From Zychaea mexicana (lineage: Eukaryota > Mucoromycota > Mucoromycetes > Mucorales > Lichtheimiaceae), in contig NW_026516710.1 of assembly GCF_025766255.1 (NCBI RefSeq), positions 1-64,000 on the forward strand: DNA of 64,000 bases, given 5' to 3'. Positions 1 through 10,024 of this stretch are shown piece after piece. Position 1 is the first letter of the stretch. Each line of letters starts with the position of its first letter. A program made the position numbers and the translations under genes. Below the pieces are notes generated by a model. The model was given only the letters and a program-made list of their open reading frames with translations. It had not been told where the DNA came from and did no database searches.

Positions 1-2095
1 ATAAAATTATAAATGAATCATTAATAAATATGTTTTCAAATATAAAATTAAGAGTATTATCAGCTCATAAACATAATCCATCACTATTTAAACATATAAC
101 ATTAATAATTGATGGTCATGATAGTAGAATTAATTATGTTAATACAGATATAAAACGTGAAAAATTATTTTCGTATAAATTTAAAAAAAATGGTCTCAGA
201 ACATAAATTATTAGTGATGTAAATGATATGGTACTATATATTTCAAAATCTGATATGTGTGCAGAAAGTTCTGATGGATCTATGTTTTTAAATATGAAAT
301 TATATAATAAATTAAATAATTATGATGTTTTAGCAATGGATGGTAGTTATACACTTTTTATCAACCAGTTCATTGAATTATCCAGTGAAAAAGGTATTGA
401 TTTCAATAATAGTAATTTTATATATCCTATTAGAAAGGAAGTTAATATTGATTTGAATGCTAATGAAAGACATTTTAATGATGTTTTTGGAAGTTTTCGT
501 TCAAAAGTTGAAAATCAATTTTCAGAAATAGGTAATAAATTTAATAGATTTAGTAATAGTAATTCAATTGCCAAAATAGATAATATTAAATTCTATAATC
601 TACAGTTCCGTTTAGCATGTTTACTAAAAAATATACAAAAATTCAGTGATAAATTCAATATAAATATACAACCTCATCACAAATTATGGGAAACTAAAAA
701 TTTTGAATTTCTATTTGAAGCTAAATTAATAGATATTGTTATTAGTAATTCTAAAGAACAAGCAAAAAGAAAAGATGAAATGTTAGAATTACAAAAAAAT
801 TTATTATCTTTAGATATAAATAGGGGTCGCAATTGGACGGGTTGGGTCGGGTCAAGGGTCTGACCTGTTGACCCACGGGTCAAGAAAACACTGACCCGAC
901 CCGACCCATTTAACCCGACGGGTCAAAACTCAGGTTGACGGGTCACTACTGATTTTGATTTGGTGACAAAGGAGGTGTCAATCAACCTGAGCTTGAGCAC
1001 TGGAAGTACAAAACTACATGTATACACAGCTCTCTAGGATAATGGCACACAAATTCCTAGCAGTGCTAGCAATATCTACGTTTTGTGTGATTATTCTTAA
1101 AGGTAAAGGGTTTGTGCCATAAAAAAAGAAATTGTTTGCGCTCACATGCATTAAAGAAAGCATAATGCTTAAAGTGTGGTTAAAAATCGACTTCCTTTAA
1201 ATGCCCCTAATCCTTTTCCCTTTTCCCTTTTCTTTTCATTTCTTCCTTCTTCTTTCATTTCTCTTTTCTTAATTCCTTCTACGTCTTTTGTCAAATCTCG
1301 TCTCTCACTGCCACTCTCTATTGTCTATTCTCATTGTACTATTGCTACTTCTTTACTTTGCTACTTCTTTACTTTGCTGCTTCTTTACTTTGCTACTTCT
1401 TTACTACTATTACATATATTGCTTATAGCTTACTTATCTTACACTTTTGAATATAAAATATGATCCCACAATGAAAAAGAATATAAGTACGTTTTATGTT
1501 ACAGTTCTATAGCAGACATATTGACAACTACATCTTTAATATAATGATCCTTTCCAACAAGAAGATTGACTACTTGAATACAAGTACCTCATAGATATCA
1601 TATGTATACACGGGTCACAACGGGTCAACGGGTCGGGTCAAGGGTTAGATGGGTTGACCCGTGGGTCAGAAAAGCATCAACCTGACCTATGGACCCGTCC
1701 TCAACCCGCGGGTCGGTTTTGACCCGCGGGTCAGATTGCGACCCCTAGATATAAATAATGAACGAATGGAAGTTGATGATTATAGTGATAAAAATAAAGA
1801 AGATAGTAGTAATGATGATATACCAAAATTCAATGAAAAGAAACGAAGAAGAAAAGGTAAAGGAAAAGAAAGAGAAAATAATATACAATCTATAAGAAAT
1901 ATAGGAAGTTCTAGTGAGTCATATGAAATCGAACAGATTATTGGGCATAAATATGAAAATAATACATATATGTTTTCAATTAAATGGAAAAATTACAGGC
2001 ATAAACATAATAGTTGGTTATCAAGTGATAAATTTAATGAAAAAGATTTACTGATAGTATATATTGAAAAGCATAACATTGATATAGAATTATAA
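1..2095 (+). pseudogene. DDE-chromodomain transposase, copy 1, broken
   Basis: This copy aligns codon by codon with the intact 516-aa transposase at 7970-9520, from about residue 133 to the end. Two lesions inactivate it. Codon Q199 is changed from CAA to TAA (204-206), and a 927-bp hAT element lies between codons of residues 403-405, with its 8-bp duplication on both sides. Downstream of the hAT element the basic linker and chromodomain (about 1756-2095) remain in frame. The 5' third is outside the window. Confidence 0.85.
821..1747. mobile_element. Non-autonomous hAT-like element with GGGTC sub-terminal repeats (copy A)
   Basis: A 927-bp element with terminal inverted repeats TAGGGGTCGCAA / TTGCGACCCCTA. 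It is flanked by a perfect 8-bp duplication GATATAAA (813-820 and 1748-1755), confirmed because transposon copies 2 and 3 show the empty site. TAGGG-type ends plus an 8-bp duplication are diagnostic of the hAT superfamily. Both sub-terminal regions are packed with direct and inverted GGGTC/GACCC motifs, probable transposase-binding sites. The interior holds a pyrimidine-rich tract with a 16-bp minisatellite (four units) and no credible transposase, so it depends on another element for movement. Confidence 0.88.
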
Positions 2096-2098
2096 AAT

Positions 2099-2599
2099 CT
2101 AAGGTAAAATGTTATTAAAACATAAGAAAAAAGGATTTCCAATAGTTATTTTTATTAATTTTCTTTTTTGTTTTTTTTTCTTTTTTATGATAGGATCATC
2201 TACCTTTTGTATAAAATTTTCAATTTTTTTTCTTTTTTCAGGAATATGATTTCGGTTATGTTTCCTACAAACAAATTTCTTTTTATCACCTTTTTTAGTT
2301 ATTTTTTTTCCACAGAATTTACCTTCATATTTTCCTCTTTTAAACTTATGAGTACAGAAGCTATTATCTATAGAAAGATATAGAAAATAGTCTGTTGAAA
2401 ATAAATCCTTTATTTTTTTATTAATTTTTTTTTTTATATTTTTAATTATATTTTGTTCTATAAAATGATCAAACTCAGATTGTATAAAGGTATCTAATTC
2501 ATTACGTAAACATAAAGATAGCTGAATGTGATTGAGTGGTAGAAATTCATTTAGACAAACCATTATGATAATACTTTTTATATAATAAAATAAATTCAA
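2099..2599 (-). CDS. Transposon-encoded zinc-motif protein, copy 1
   Basis: A 166-codon open frame convergent with the transposase, differing from the copy 2 protein by a few substitutions. The shared motif is described at 9524-10024; in this copy its Cys and His positions are all retained. Because the transposase of this element is broken, the ORF may persist only through recent duplication of the array. No function is recognised beyond a probable zinc-binding fold. Confidence 0.55.
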   Translation of the reverse strand: MNLFYYIKSIIIMVCLNEFLPLNHIQLSLCLRNELDTFIQSEFDHFIEQNIIKNIKKKINKKIKDLFSTDYFLYLSIDNSFCTHKFKRGKYEGKFCGKKITKKGDKKKFVCRKHNRNHIPEKRKKIENFIQKVDDPIIKKKKKQKRKLIKITIGNPFFLCFNNILP

Positions 2600-2720
2600 T
2601 TTTTTTTAAATAAATTTTTTTAATATGCATAATTTAAAACTCCGAAGTTAAAAAAATTCAATAATTTATATATAATTTATTATAAAATCTCAACTATAGG
2701 CATAGTGCTTAACCCTCTGA

Positions 2721-3594
2721 GACGGGCTAAAAAAAGACCAGTAAAAATCATTTATCAACTGACTATCAAATTCAAATCAAAGATAATGTTTTTTGCTTAC
2801 TGATAAAAATCGCACTTCAGCGCAAAGTCCATGACTTTTTCCTCTACGGACACAAGATCAGTTCCTTCCTCTGCTGCTTGTGCCTTTGTGGAGTCCAATA
2901 ACCAGAAGTCTTTTTTATGCACGTCTATGAACTTTCGAAAACGTTCACGTAAGGCATCCTTATCTTATTGGCAGATTCTTGCTTTTAGAGTAGGTAAGGA
3001 AAAGGATGACAATGGATGCGAAGGTGATGAGGAACTAGGAACAGGTGCAATAGGCGAGATAGCCGTGTTGTTATTGCTGGGCGTGGAAGCTGTACACATT
3101 GCATTGTTGTTATTATTATATTGTTGATGGTTTCAAAAGAAGTAGCAATAGTTACAGCTTTTATATCAATACTGGCATAATAACTAGAATGCAAGAACAA
3201 AAGAAGACCAACCATACACGAAAGCTTACCGAACAATTTTCTCCAGCTGACTCTGCTTTTGGTCTTATGTGTTTTAATTGATTTAATATGTTGTTATGGT
3301 AATATATGGCAGATCTGTCACAGAAAAGTACTTACCAGAGCCTTGTTCAATTGGTGTGCTTGTTTCTGTATTATTCCTGACCAAAATCTGTCAGCCGATT
3401 TCCTAAAAGGAGTGTTTTGAGTGATGAAGTCGAGATTTTTGTCAACGAAATCAGCGATGCTAGGATCCTGTTCGTTTTGTAGGTAATCGCGAATAACTTG
3501 TAAAAAATATAATTTAGTTTATTACGCGTTAAAGGCGCTCTTCTACATGAGTTCCTTTGTTTCCCCCACCTTTATCAACTTCTTCGGTTGCCAT
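2721..3594 (-). pseudogene. Gene X copy 1, 5' half (exons 1-5 start)
   Basis: The 5' half of the minus-strand gene described for copy 2. Exons by splice signal and phase are 3594-3570, 3496-3336, 3252-3230, 3076-2801, and the first six bases of exon 5 (2726-2721), which ends at the transposon. The start codon is followed by MATEEVDK. Exon 4 carries a CAA-to-TAA stop (2965-2967) shared with copy 2. The 3' half lies outside the window beyond the transposon. Confidence 0.6.
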
Positions 3595-4066
3595 GGAAAT
3601 GATTGATGCAATTTTAACGGAGCAACAATATGCAAGCACACAATCCGATTTCCCCAACTTGAGAGAAAATTGCACCGCCACCAAAATTGGGTTTTTTCTT
3701 TCTCTTTTCACCCACACAACAACACATTCAAACTGGTAAGAGAGTTCTTATCATAGAGTAATATTGTTTAAATCTTTTTCTGATATTTTTTCTGATAGTA
3801 TATTAACATTCTCTCGCATTGGTGCCGGTTCATCGTATTGATAAGGGAAGGTGTAAGTTATGGTCTCCTTGAATTTTACATTAAAAAAAAAGAGGATGGA
3901 GGGATCGTCGTTATGTCATCTGGAATCAAAGCTAAAACTAACGCTTGCATTTATTTTAGTATAAAACAGATTTTTTCTTCCTAATTATCGCTTACGATTA
4001 TTGTCAAAGGGTTCTTGATGGACCCATAGCACATTGTTCTGCTTTGGTTCCCACTCGTTGTAACCC
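3595..4066. other. Upstream region of gene X copy 1
   Basis: This is the 5' side of the minus-strand gene X, repeated at about 11,020-11,490 and 25,687-26,160. No ORF here has coding character. The segment next to the start codon is presumably the promoter, but no TATA-like box at a convincing distance was recognised. Confidence 0.4.
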
Positions 4067-4312
4067 GAGTCATTATGCGATGTCCACGTAGTTCGTTCTG
4101 CCGTGCTTTCCGCTCCATAACTACACTTTTTTGTTGTTATGCGATGTCCACGTAGTTCGTTCTGCCGTGCTTTCCGCTCCATAACTACACTTTTTTGTCG
4201 TTATGCGATGTCCACGTAGTTCGTTCTGCCGTGCTTTCCGCTCCATAACTACACTTTTTTGTTCTTATGCGATTTCCACGTAGTTCTTTCTGCCTGCTTT
4301 CCGCTCACACAT
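4067..4312. repeat. 64-bp minisatellite, about 4 copies
   Basis: Tandem copies of a 64-bp unit that begins TAACTACACTTTTTTG and contains GCGATGTCCACGTAG and TCTGCCGTGCTTTCC. The last copy is diverged and shortened. The same satellite is present in all three units with different copy numbers (about 9 at 11,495-12,058 and about 3 at 26,164-26,334), typical of slippage or unequal exchange. Confidence 0.9.
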
Positions 4313-5177
4313 ATTTCATTTTCTACTTATCTTAACTAACCAGTATATAAATCTTTCAAGAAGTACGAGCGTTTTGGTTTTGTAAACAGTCGAAACGAAC
4401 ATGGTGATCGCCAAGCGAAGTTTTGGCAGCGTATAAAGAAGTGAACGTCCCGGATGTCAAAACACTGACGATCAGTAGCAAAAAACACGCGAGCGACACA
4501 AATGCTCGCATTTGAAAAACGTGCGGAAAGCAGCGCACGATGCACCCGGAAAAGGCGTCGACCGTTGCATTTGGCAGTGCAGACGCTTAATATGCACGAA
4601 CTGTAGATTTGTTGCTCGTCAGGATATACATGGCGAGCATGCGTATATCCACATCTGGATGCTTCTTGGGTACAAAGAAACTATTTTGTTTTACACCGTG
4701 ACCATACGTCTTAACAACGTGTTCATAGTTTCTAAGAGCAGGACTATTATTGCTCTTATCATACAGTGTTTTGAAGATTTTGTCTCACGATGCTCGCCAG
4801 TACCGCGATACAGAAGATCGTGTCGTTCAAATATTGTCACGTTGGCATTTTGTGGGTCTAGGGCAAAATTCAGAGCTCGGATGCGACTGTAAGTATGATC
4901 TTCAATGTGTTTCCTTCTACATAGCTTAATGTTGTATGTAATGAGAAATCTCAGTCTAAGAGAGTACCACAGCTGCCCGGGATCTTTGTGGCTCGGTCTG
5001 CTGACTCACCTGAACACGGTGCAGGCCGAGGAACCTTCTCAACAGTTTGCCGAAATCGAAATTACGTTCAACACAACGCATCAACCAGCTTAAAGGACCA
5101 CCAGCACCAACATTACCAGCACCAGCTGGAGACGTAGTGCGGGTAAGCATAATGATATAGCTTAGGATGGATAGGGC
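4313..5177. other. Conserved array spacer with unresolved coding potential
   Basis: This segment recurs almost unchanged at about 12,060-12,928 and 26,335-27,207. On the minus strand it holds an open stretch ending at a good donor (CAG/GTGAGT near 5010) that includes LMRCVERNFDFGKLLRRFL. A second open stretch, about 4890-4690, includes RIRALNFALDPQNANVTIF. The reading phases of these blocks do not join cleanly with any intron I tried, so this may be a decayed or truncated gene. I do not recognise a family. Confidence 0.4.
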
Positions 5178-6088
5178 TAGGGGTCGCAATTGGATGGGTC
5201 GGGTCGGGTCAAGGGTCTGACCTGTTGACCCACGGGTCAAGAAAACACTGACCCGACCCGACCCGTTCAACCCGACGGGTCAAAACTCGGGTTGACGGGT
5301 CACTACTGATTTTGATTTGGTGACAAAGGAGGTGTCAATCAACCTGAGCTTGAGCACTGGAAGTGCAAAACTACATGTATACACAGCTCTCTAGGATGAT
5401 GGCACACAAATTCCTAGCACTGCTAGCAATATCTACGTTTTGTGTGATTATTCTTAAAGGTAAAGGGTTTGTGCCATAACAAAAGAAATCGTTTGCGCTC
5501 ACATGCATTAAAGAAAGCATAATGGTTAAAGTGTGGTTAAAAATCGACTTCCTTTAAATGCCCCTAATCCTTTTCCCTTTTCCCTTTTCTTTTCATTTCT
5601 TCCTTCTTCTTTCATTTCTCTTTTCTTAATTCCTTCTACGTCTTTTGTCAAATCTCGTCTCTCACTGCCACTCTCTATTGTCTATTCTCATTGTACTATT
5701 GCTACTTCTTTACTTTGCTGCTTCTTTACTTTGCTACTTCTTTACTACTATTACATATATTGCTTATAGCTTACTTATCTTACACTTTTGAATATAAAAT
5801 ATGATCCCACAATGAAAAAGAATATAAGTACGTTTTATGTTACAGTTCTATAGCAGACATATTGACAACTACATCTTTAATATAATGATCCTTTCCAACA
5901 AGAAGATTGACTACTTGAATACAAGTACCTCATAGATATCATATGTATACACGGGTCACAACGGGTCAACGGGTCGGGTCAAGGGTTAGACGGGTTGACC
6001 CGCGGGTCAGAAAAGCATCAACCTGACCCATTGACCCGTCCTCAACCCGCGGGTCGGTTTTGACCCGCGGGTCAGATTGCGACCCCTA
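5178..6088. mobile_element. Non-autonomous hAT-like element (copy B, unit junction)
   Basis: The same family as copy A, 911 bp, with the same TAGGGGTCGCAA ends. It has one fewer 16-bp internal minisatellite unit. Its flanks (GATAGGGC on the left, CTTCTATT on the right) show no 8-bp duplication, unlike copy A. The left boundary coincides with the end of the array unit, which suggests that recombination between hAT copies made this junction. Confidence 0.85.
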
Positions 6089-6619
6089 CTTCTATTTCAT
6101 CTCTTTTGCTTAATACTTAGCATTTCATCTAGATTTATCAACTTTTCTTATACTATCCATCCTATTAAACGGGATTCGTAACTCTTACACAAACTAAGAC
6201 GTTACACTATCATCTCATAGCTCTTCATATCTCAAATGCTACTCCCTCACTGGTCCTATTAGATATCATATAAGAGCCATCTGCCATAATTTGTTATATA
6301 CAATATGCTTCGTTATTATGTACAGTAATGTTTCATCCTAAAGACAAGAACGTACGTTACATATACCATGCCATCAATGAAAAGAAGCGTTTGTGATGAT
6401 TTTATAAGCATGAAATATTATGCAGCATCATAATAACCAAATAATTTTTATTGTATGATCGGTGCACATTTTACGTTTTAAAGTATTTTGTTTTTGTTGG
6501 CGAAATGTAGGAGAGATGTCGAAAATGTTGGAGATGTAAGTTTTGAACGAATGAATGAATTGTTGGTATATATCAGTGTTAGAAAAAGACATTGAACTTG
6601 AGGTAAAGTGAGTGTGGAA
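6089..6619. other. Spacer between hAT copy B and gene X copy 2
   Basis: About 530 bp lying downstream (3') of gene X on the minus strand, repeated at 13,856-14,386. It is AT-rich. I see no open frame, RNA gene or repeat structure in it beyond membership of the array. Confidence 0.5.
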
Positions 6620-7969
6620 TCATTGTGATATCTTTCTTTTTTTTGATGATGATGATGGTGTTGATGATGACGATGATGATGATGATAAAAGAAAGTTTGG
6701 GGGAAGGCACCAATGGTTGCCACCTGTTGACATTGTTAATGGCTGAGCGACATCATCTAACAATTCAACGGTTTCATCTACAATTCTTCTTCCATTGTAT
6801 GCGAGAGTCATTAGTGGGAGTAATCGAGAAATCAAGTTTGAGTCGGTGTGGGGAAACTCCAATGGCTCGGTTTTTCTTATGCGTGTAATGAGTCCGGCAG
6901 GGACGTCGACATCCAAAAGTGCTGCACTACTACCTAATGAATATATCAAGAAGTACTTCTATGTTAATACATGCTTCGTGTATAAAGTAGCATCTTTTAT
7001 CCAGGAGTTTGGTACAAAAAGTATATTGACCTGAAACACTATATCCAATGACGTGACATGCATGAAGAAGACTTGGATGGTAAGTGACCGAAAGCAGCAT
7101 GTCTATTAGCACTAAAGGCAACTTGATCGCACTGTCACGGAACGCTTTCGTTTGATCACGAGCGGCTCCAACTTCAGAGCATCCCAGCTCTTTCGATCCA
7201 TATTTAAAAATTGTATTGCCCCTGCGACCCATCCTTCGATTCGAGATGGCAGTAATTGATGATAATTGCCGGGATGAATTGATGGCATTGGCGTTCGCTT
7301 CGCTCGAAATCTCGGTGCTGTAGAACGAAAAAAGATTATTAGATTGTATGTAATTTGCTCTACTATCTTCAGCCCGTCTAATATCTTACCCTTTTGCTAC
7401 AACGTCAGACCCAAGGAATATAGTATTAAGCAGCCCAAATGGAAGGTACTGCTGATCTGTTTCGGGCATATTGGTAATGCTGAATGACTTGGTTCTGAGA
7501 AAAAGATGCGCAATGTTTTGTAGTTCCGTCGCGAACTACACCTTTAGATGTTCGGTAGAAGGGTCATCGATTTCTATGCTCCTGGCATATTTAAAAACTT
7601 CGACACTCGTTTTCTGTATAGAGAAAGATAAGCATATAGTACTGTTGCTGATGTTATCGTTGTTCTTTTTCATTATCATGTATATATACAACGCCTTTTA
7701 ATTCTCTGTAGTATTCTTTAAGAAATTCTGGTTCTTGACATTGAAGTGGCCCACCTTCGTTTATGATCTCATTCAATTTAGCTTCGGCGAAAACTGAACG
7801 CCAATTCTTGTCAGTGAGGTCCAAGATTAGCGACTGAGGGGGTTAAACCTTAGTTGCTGTTTTTTATGTAAACAAAGACTTGAGAATTATTAAAGGGTTG
7901 AGATTAATTCTAGTAGTTGAGAATTTTCAAAATTGAATTCTATAATAAATAATAAAAAAGTAATTAAAT

Positions 7970-9520
7970 ATGGAATCAGAATATAATATTGAAGAACAAA
8001 TAAATAATGAAGTAAATAAAATTGTTATTAATAATTGGGGATTTTTGGATAAAAACTGGCCTATCATACAATATAATTATAAACATAGAACTGAAATAAA
8101 ACATATAAAATTAATAGATGAAATTAAAAAAGAATTAGTAGATAAATTAGGATATATTGTAGTTTTCTTCTTTTTGACAGTAATTTATACGAATAAGGAA
8201 TATCCGGGACCATATTTTGAAATTGAAAAAGGATTATTTTTATTGTATCATTTAGTTTCAGGTATTTCTAGAATAGAAATAAATAAATATCTTCCACAAA
8301 GTAGCTTTCATAAATATTATAAGAAATTTTGGATGGATGAAGAAAATTATAAAAGAATAAATAAAATTATAAATGAATCATTAATAAATATGTTTTCAAA
8401 TATAAAATTAAGAGTATTATCAGCTCATAAACATAATCCATCACTATTTAAACATATAACATTAATAATTGATGGTCATGATAGTAGAATTAATTATATT
8501 AATACAGATATAAAACGTGAAAAATTATTTTCGTATAAATTTAAAAAAAATGGTCTCAGAACACAAATTATTAGTGATGTAAATGATATGGTACTATATA
8601 TTTCAAAATCTGATATGTGTGCAGAAAGTTCTGATGGATCTATGTTTTTAAATATGAAATTATATAATAAATTAAATAATTATGATGTTTTAGCAATGGA
8701 TGGTGGTTATACACTTTTTATCAACCAGTTCATTGAATTATCCAGTGAAAAAGGTATTGATTTCAATAATAGTAATTTTATATATCCTATTAGAAAGGAA
8801 GTTAATATTGATTTGAATGCTAATGAAAGACATTTTAATGATGTTTTTGGAAGTTTTCATTCAAAAGTTGAAAATCAATTTTCAGAAATAGGTAATAAAT
8901 TTAATAGATTTAGTAGTAGTAATTCAATTGCCAAAATAGATAATATTAAATTCTATAATCTACAGTTCCGTTTAGCATGTTTACTAAAAAATATACAAAA
9001 ATTCAGTGATAAATTCAATATAAATATACAACCTCATCACAAATTATGGGAAACTAAAAATTTTGAATTTCCATTTGAAGCTAAATTAATAGATATTGTT
9101 ATTAGTAATTCTATAGAACAAGCAAAAAGAAAAGATGAAATGTTAGAATTACAAAAAAATTTATTATCTTTAGATATAAATAATGAACGAATAGAAGTTG
9201 ATGATTATAGTGATAAAAATAAAGAAGATAGTAGTAATTATGATATACCAAAATTCAATGAAAAGAAACGAAGAAGAAAAGGTAAAGGAAAAGAAAGAGA
9301 AAATAATATACAATCTATAAGAAATATAGGAAGTTCTAGTGAGTCATATGAAATCGAACAGATTATTGGGCATAAATATGAAAATAATACATATATGTTT
9401 TCAATTAAATGGAAAAATTACAGGCATAAACATAATAGTTGGTTATCAAGTGATAAATTTAATGAAAAAGATTTACTGATAGTATATATTGAAAAGCATA
9501 ACATTGATATAGAATTATAA
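7970..9520 (+). CDS. DDE transposase with C-terminal chromodomain (intact copy)
   Basis: A single open frame of 516 aa. Residues about 1-140 are a helical, possibly DNA-binding region without a recognised fold. Residues 160-315 resemble a DDE_Tnp_4-type (Harbinger/IS5-like) catalytic core: D168 in LIIDGHDS, D244 in LAMDGGY and E301 in SKVENQF. Residues 405-450 are an acidic then very basic linker (KKRRRKGKGKER), a likely nuclear localisation signal. Residues 459-511 form a chromodomain with the aromatic cage residues Y460, W481 and Y484 in place, so binding of methylated histone H3 is plausible. The start was chosen because it follows a short AT-rich leader from the left TIR and the ORF fills the element. 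The domain order is clear; superfamily assignment is inference. Confidence 0.85.
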   Translation: MESEYNIEEQINNEVNKIVINNWGFLDKNWPIIQYNYKHRTEIKHIKLIDEIKKELVDKLGYIVVFFFLTVIYTNKEYPGPYFEIEKGLFLLYHLVSGISRIEINKYLPQSSFHKYYKKFWMDEENYKRINKIINESLINMFSNIKLRVLSAHKHNPSLFKHITLIIDGHDSRINYINTDIKREKLFSYKFKKNGLRTQIISDVNDMVLYISKSDMCAESSDGSMFLNMKLYNKLNNYDVLAMDGGYTLFINQFIELSSEKGIDFNNSNFIYPIRKEVNIDLNANERHFNDVFGSFHSKVENQFSEIGNKFNRFSSSNSIAKIDNIKFYNLQFRLACLLKNIQKFSDKFNINIQPHHKLWETKNFEFPFEAKLIDIVISNSIEQAKRKDEMLELQKNLLSLDINNERIEVDDYSDKNKEDSSNYDIPKFNEKKRRRKGKGKERENNIQSIRNIGSSSESYEIEQIIGHKYENNTYMFSIKWKNYRHKHNSWLSSDKFNEKDLLIVYIEKHNIDIEL

Positions 9521-9523
9521 AAT

Positions 9524-10024
9524 CTAAGGTAAAATGTTATTAAAACATAAGAAAAAAGGATTTCCAATAGTTATTTTTATTAGTTTTCTTTTTTGTTTTT
9601 TTTTCTTTTTCATGATAGGATCATCTACCTTTTGTATAAAATTTTCAATTTTTTTTCTTTTTTCAAGAATATGATTTCGGTTATGTTTCCTACAAACAAA
9701 TTTCTTTTTATCACCTTTTTTAGGTATTTTTTTTCCACAGAATTTACCTTCATCTTTTCCTCTTTTAAACTTATGAGTACAGAAGCTATTATCTATAGAA
9801 AGATATAGAAAATAGTCTGTTGAAAATAAATCCTTTATTTTTTTATTAATTTTTTTTTTAATATTTTTAATTATATTTTGTTCTATAAAATGATCAAATT
9901 CAGATTGTATAAAGGTATCTAATTCATTACGTAAACATAAAGATAGCTGAATGTGATTGAGTGGTAGAAATTCATTTAGACAAACCATTACGATAATACT
10001 TTTTATATAATAAAACAAATTCAA
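9524..10024 (-). CDS. Transposon-encoded zinc-motif protein (intact copy)
   Basis: A 166-aa protein encoded convergently with the transposase, only three bases from its stop. The N-terminal half is helical and AT-biased. Residues 82-114 hold a Cys/His cluster: C82-x-H84, C96 (FCGKK), C111 and H114 (FVCRKH), separated by a Lys/Gly-rich stretch, followed by a highly basic tail. This spacing recalls small zinc-binding domains in many large DNA virus proteins, a resemblance rather than an assignment. It may be an accessory DNA-binding protein like the second ORF of Harbinger elements, although no Myb/SANT domain is visible. Confidence 0.6.
   Translation of the reverse strand: MNLFYYIKSIIVMVCLNEFLPLNHIQLSLCLRNELDTFIQSEFDHFIEQNIIKNIKKKINKKIKDLFSTDYFLYLSIDNSFCTHKFKRGKDEGKFCGKKIPKKGDKKKFVCRKHNRNHILEKRKKIENFIQKVDDPIMKKKKKQKRKLIKITIGNPFFLCFNNILP

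Larger units (their letters stand above)
1..2720 (+). mobile_element. AT-rich DDE-chromodomain DNA transposon, copy 1 (left end off window)
   Basis: Copy 1 of the AT-rich transposon described at 7835-10145. Its left end lies outside the window. The right end has the terminal motif TTAACCCTCTGA followed by the target duplication GAC at 2721-2723. It is interrupted by a hAT element at 821-1747. Its transposase is broken while its convergent small ORF (2099-2599) is open. It sits inside exon 5 of gene X copy 1. Confidence 0.85.
1..5177. repeat. Segmental array, unit 1 (partial, left end off window)
   Basis: This is the first, left-truncated copy of a head-to-tail segmental duplication. It holds transposon copy 1 with a nested hAT element, the 5' half of gene X copy 1, the 64-bp minisatellite and a conserved spacer that ends exactly where a hAT element begins. 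Equivalent points recur 7,425 bp downstream in unit 2 (gene X start codons at 3594 and 11019). The units differ by scattered transitions, short indels, minisatellite copy number and later insertions. Confidence 0.9.

Noticed and set aside
1176..1463. A 95-codon open frame inside the hAT element
   Set aside because: It is a translation of the pyrimidine-rich tract and 16-bp minisatellite (Leu/Ser/Phe-rich), changes length with repeat number, and has no transposase features.
821..1747. GGGTC/GACCC arrays as telomeric or subtelomeric repeats
   Set aside because: They are confined to the ends of discrete 0.9-kb elements with TIRs and, in copy A, an 8-bp duplication, so they are transposon sub-terminal repeats.
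4067..4312. 64-bp tandem repeats as a CRISPR array
   Set aside because: The unit is uniform with no unique spacers, and the genome is eukaryotic; it is a minisatellite.
4512..4892. A 126-codon plus-strand ORF in the array spacer
   Set aside because: It is interrupted in the second copy and lies opposite a better minus-strand open stretch; no family resemblance.
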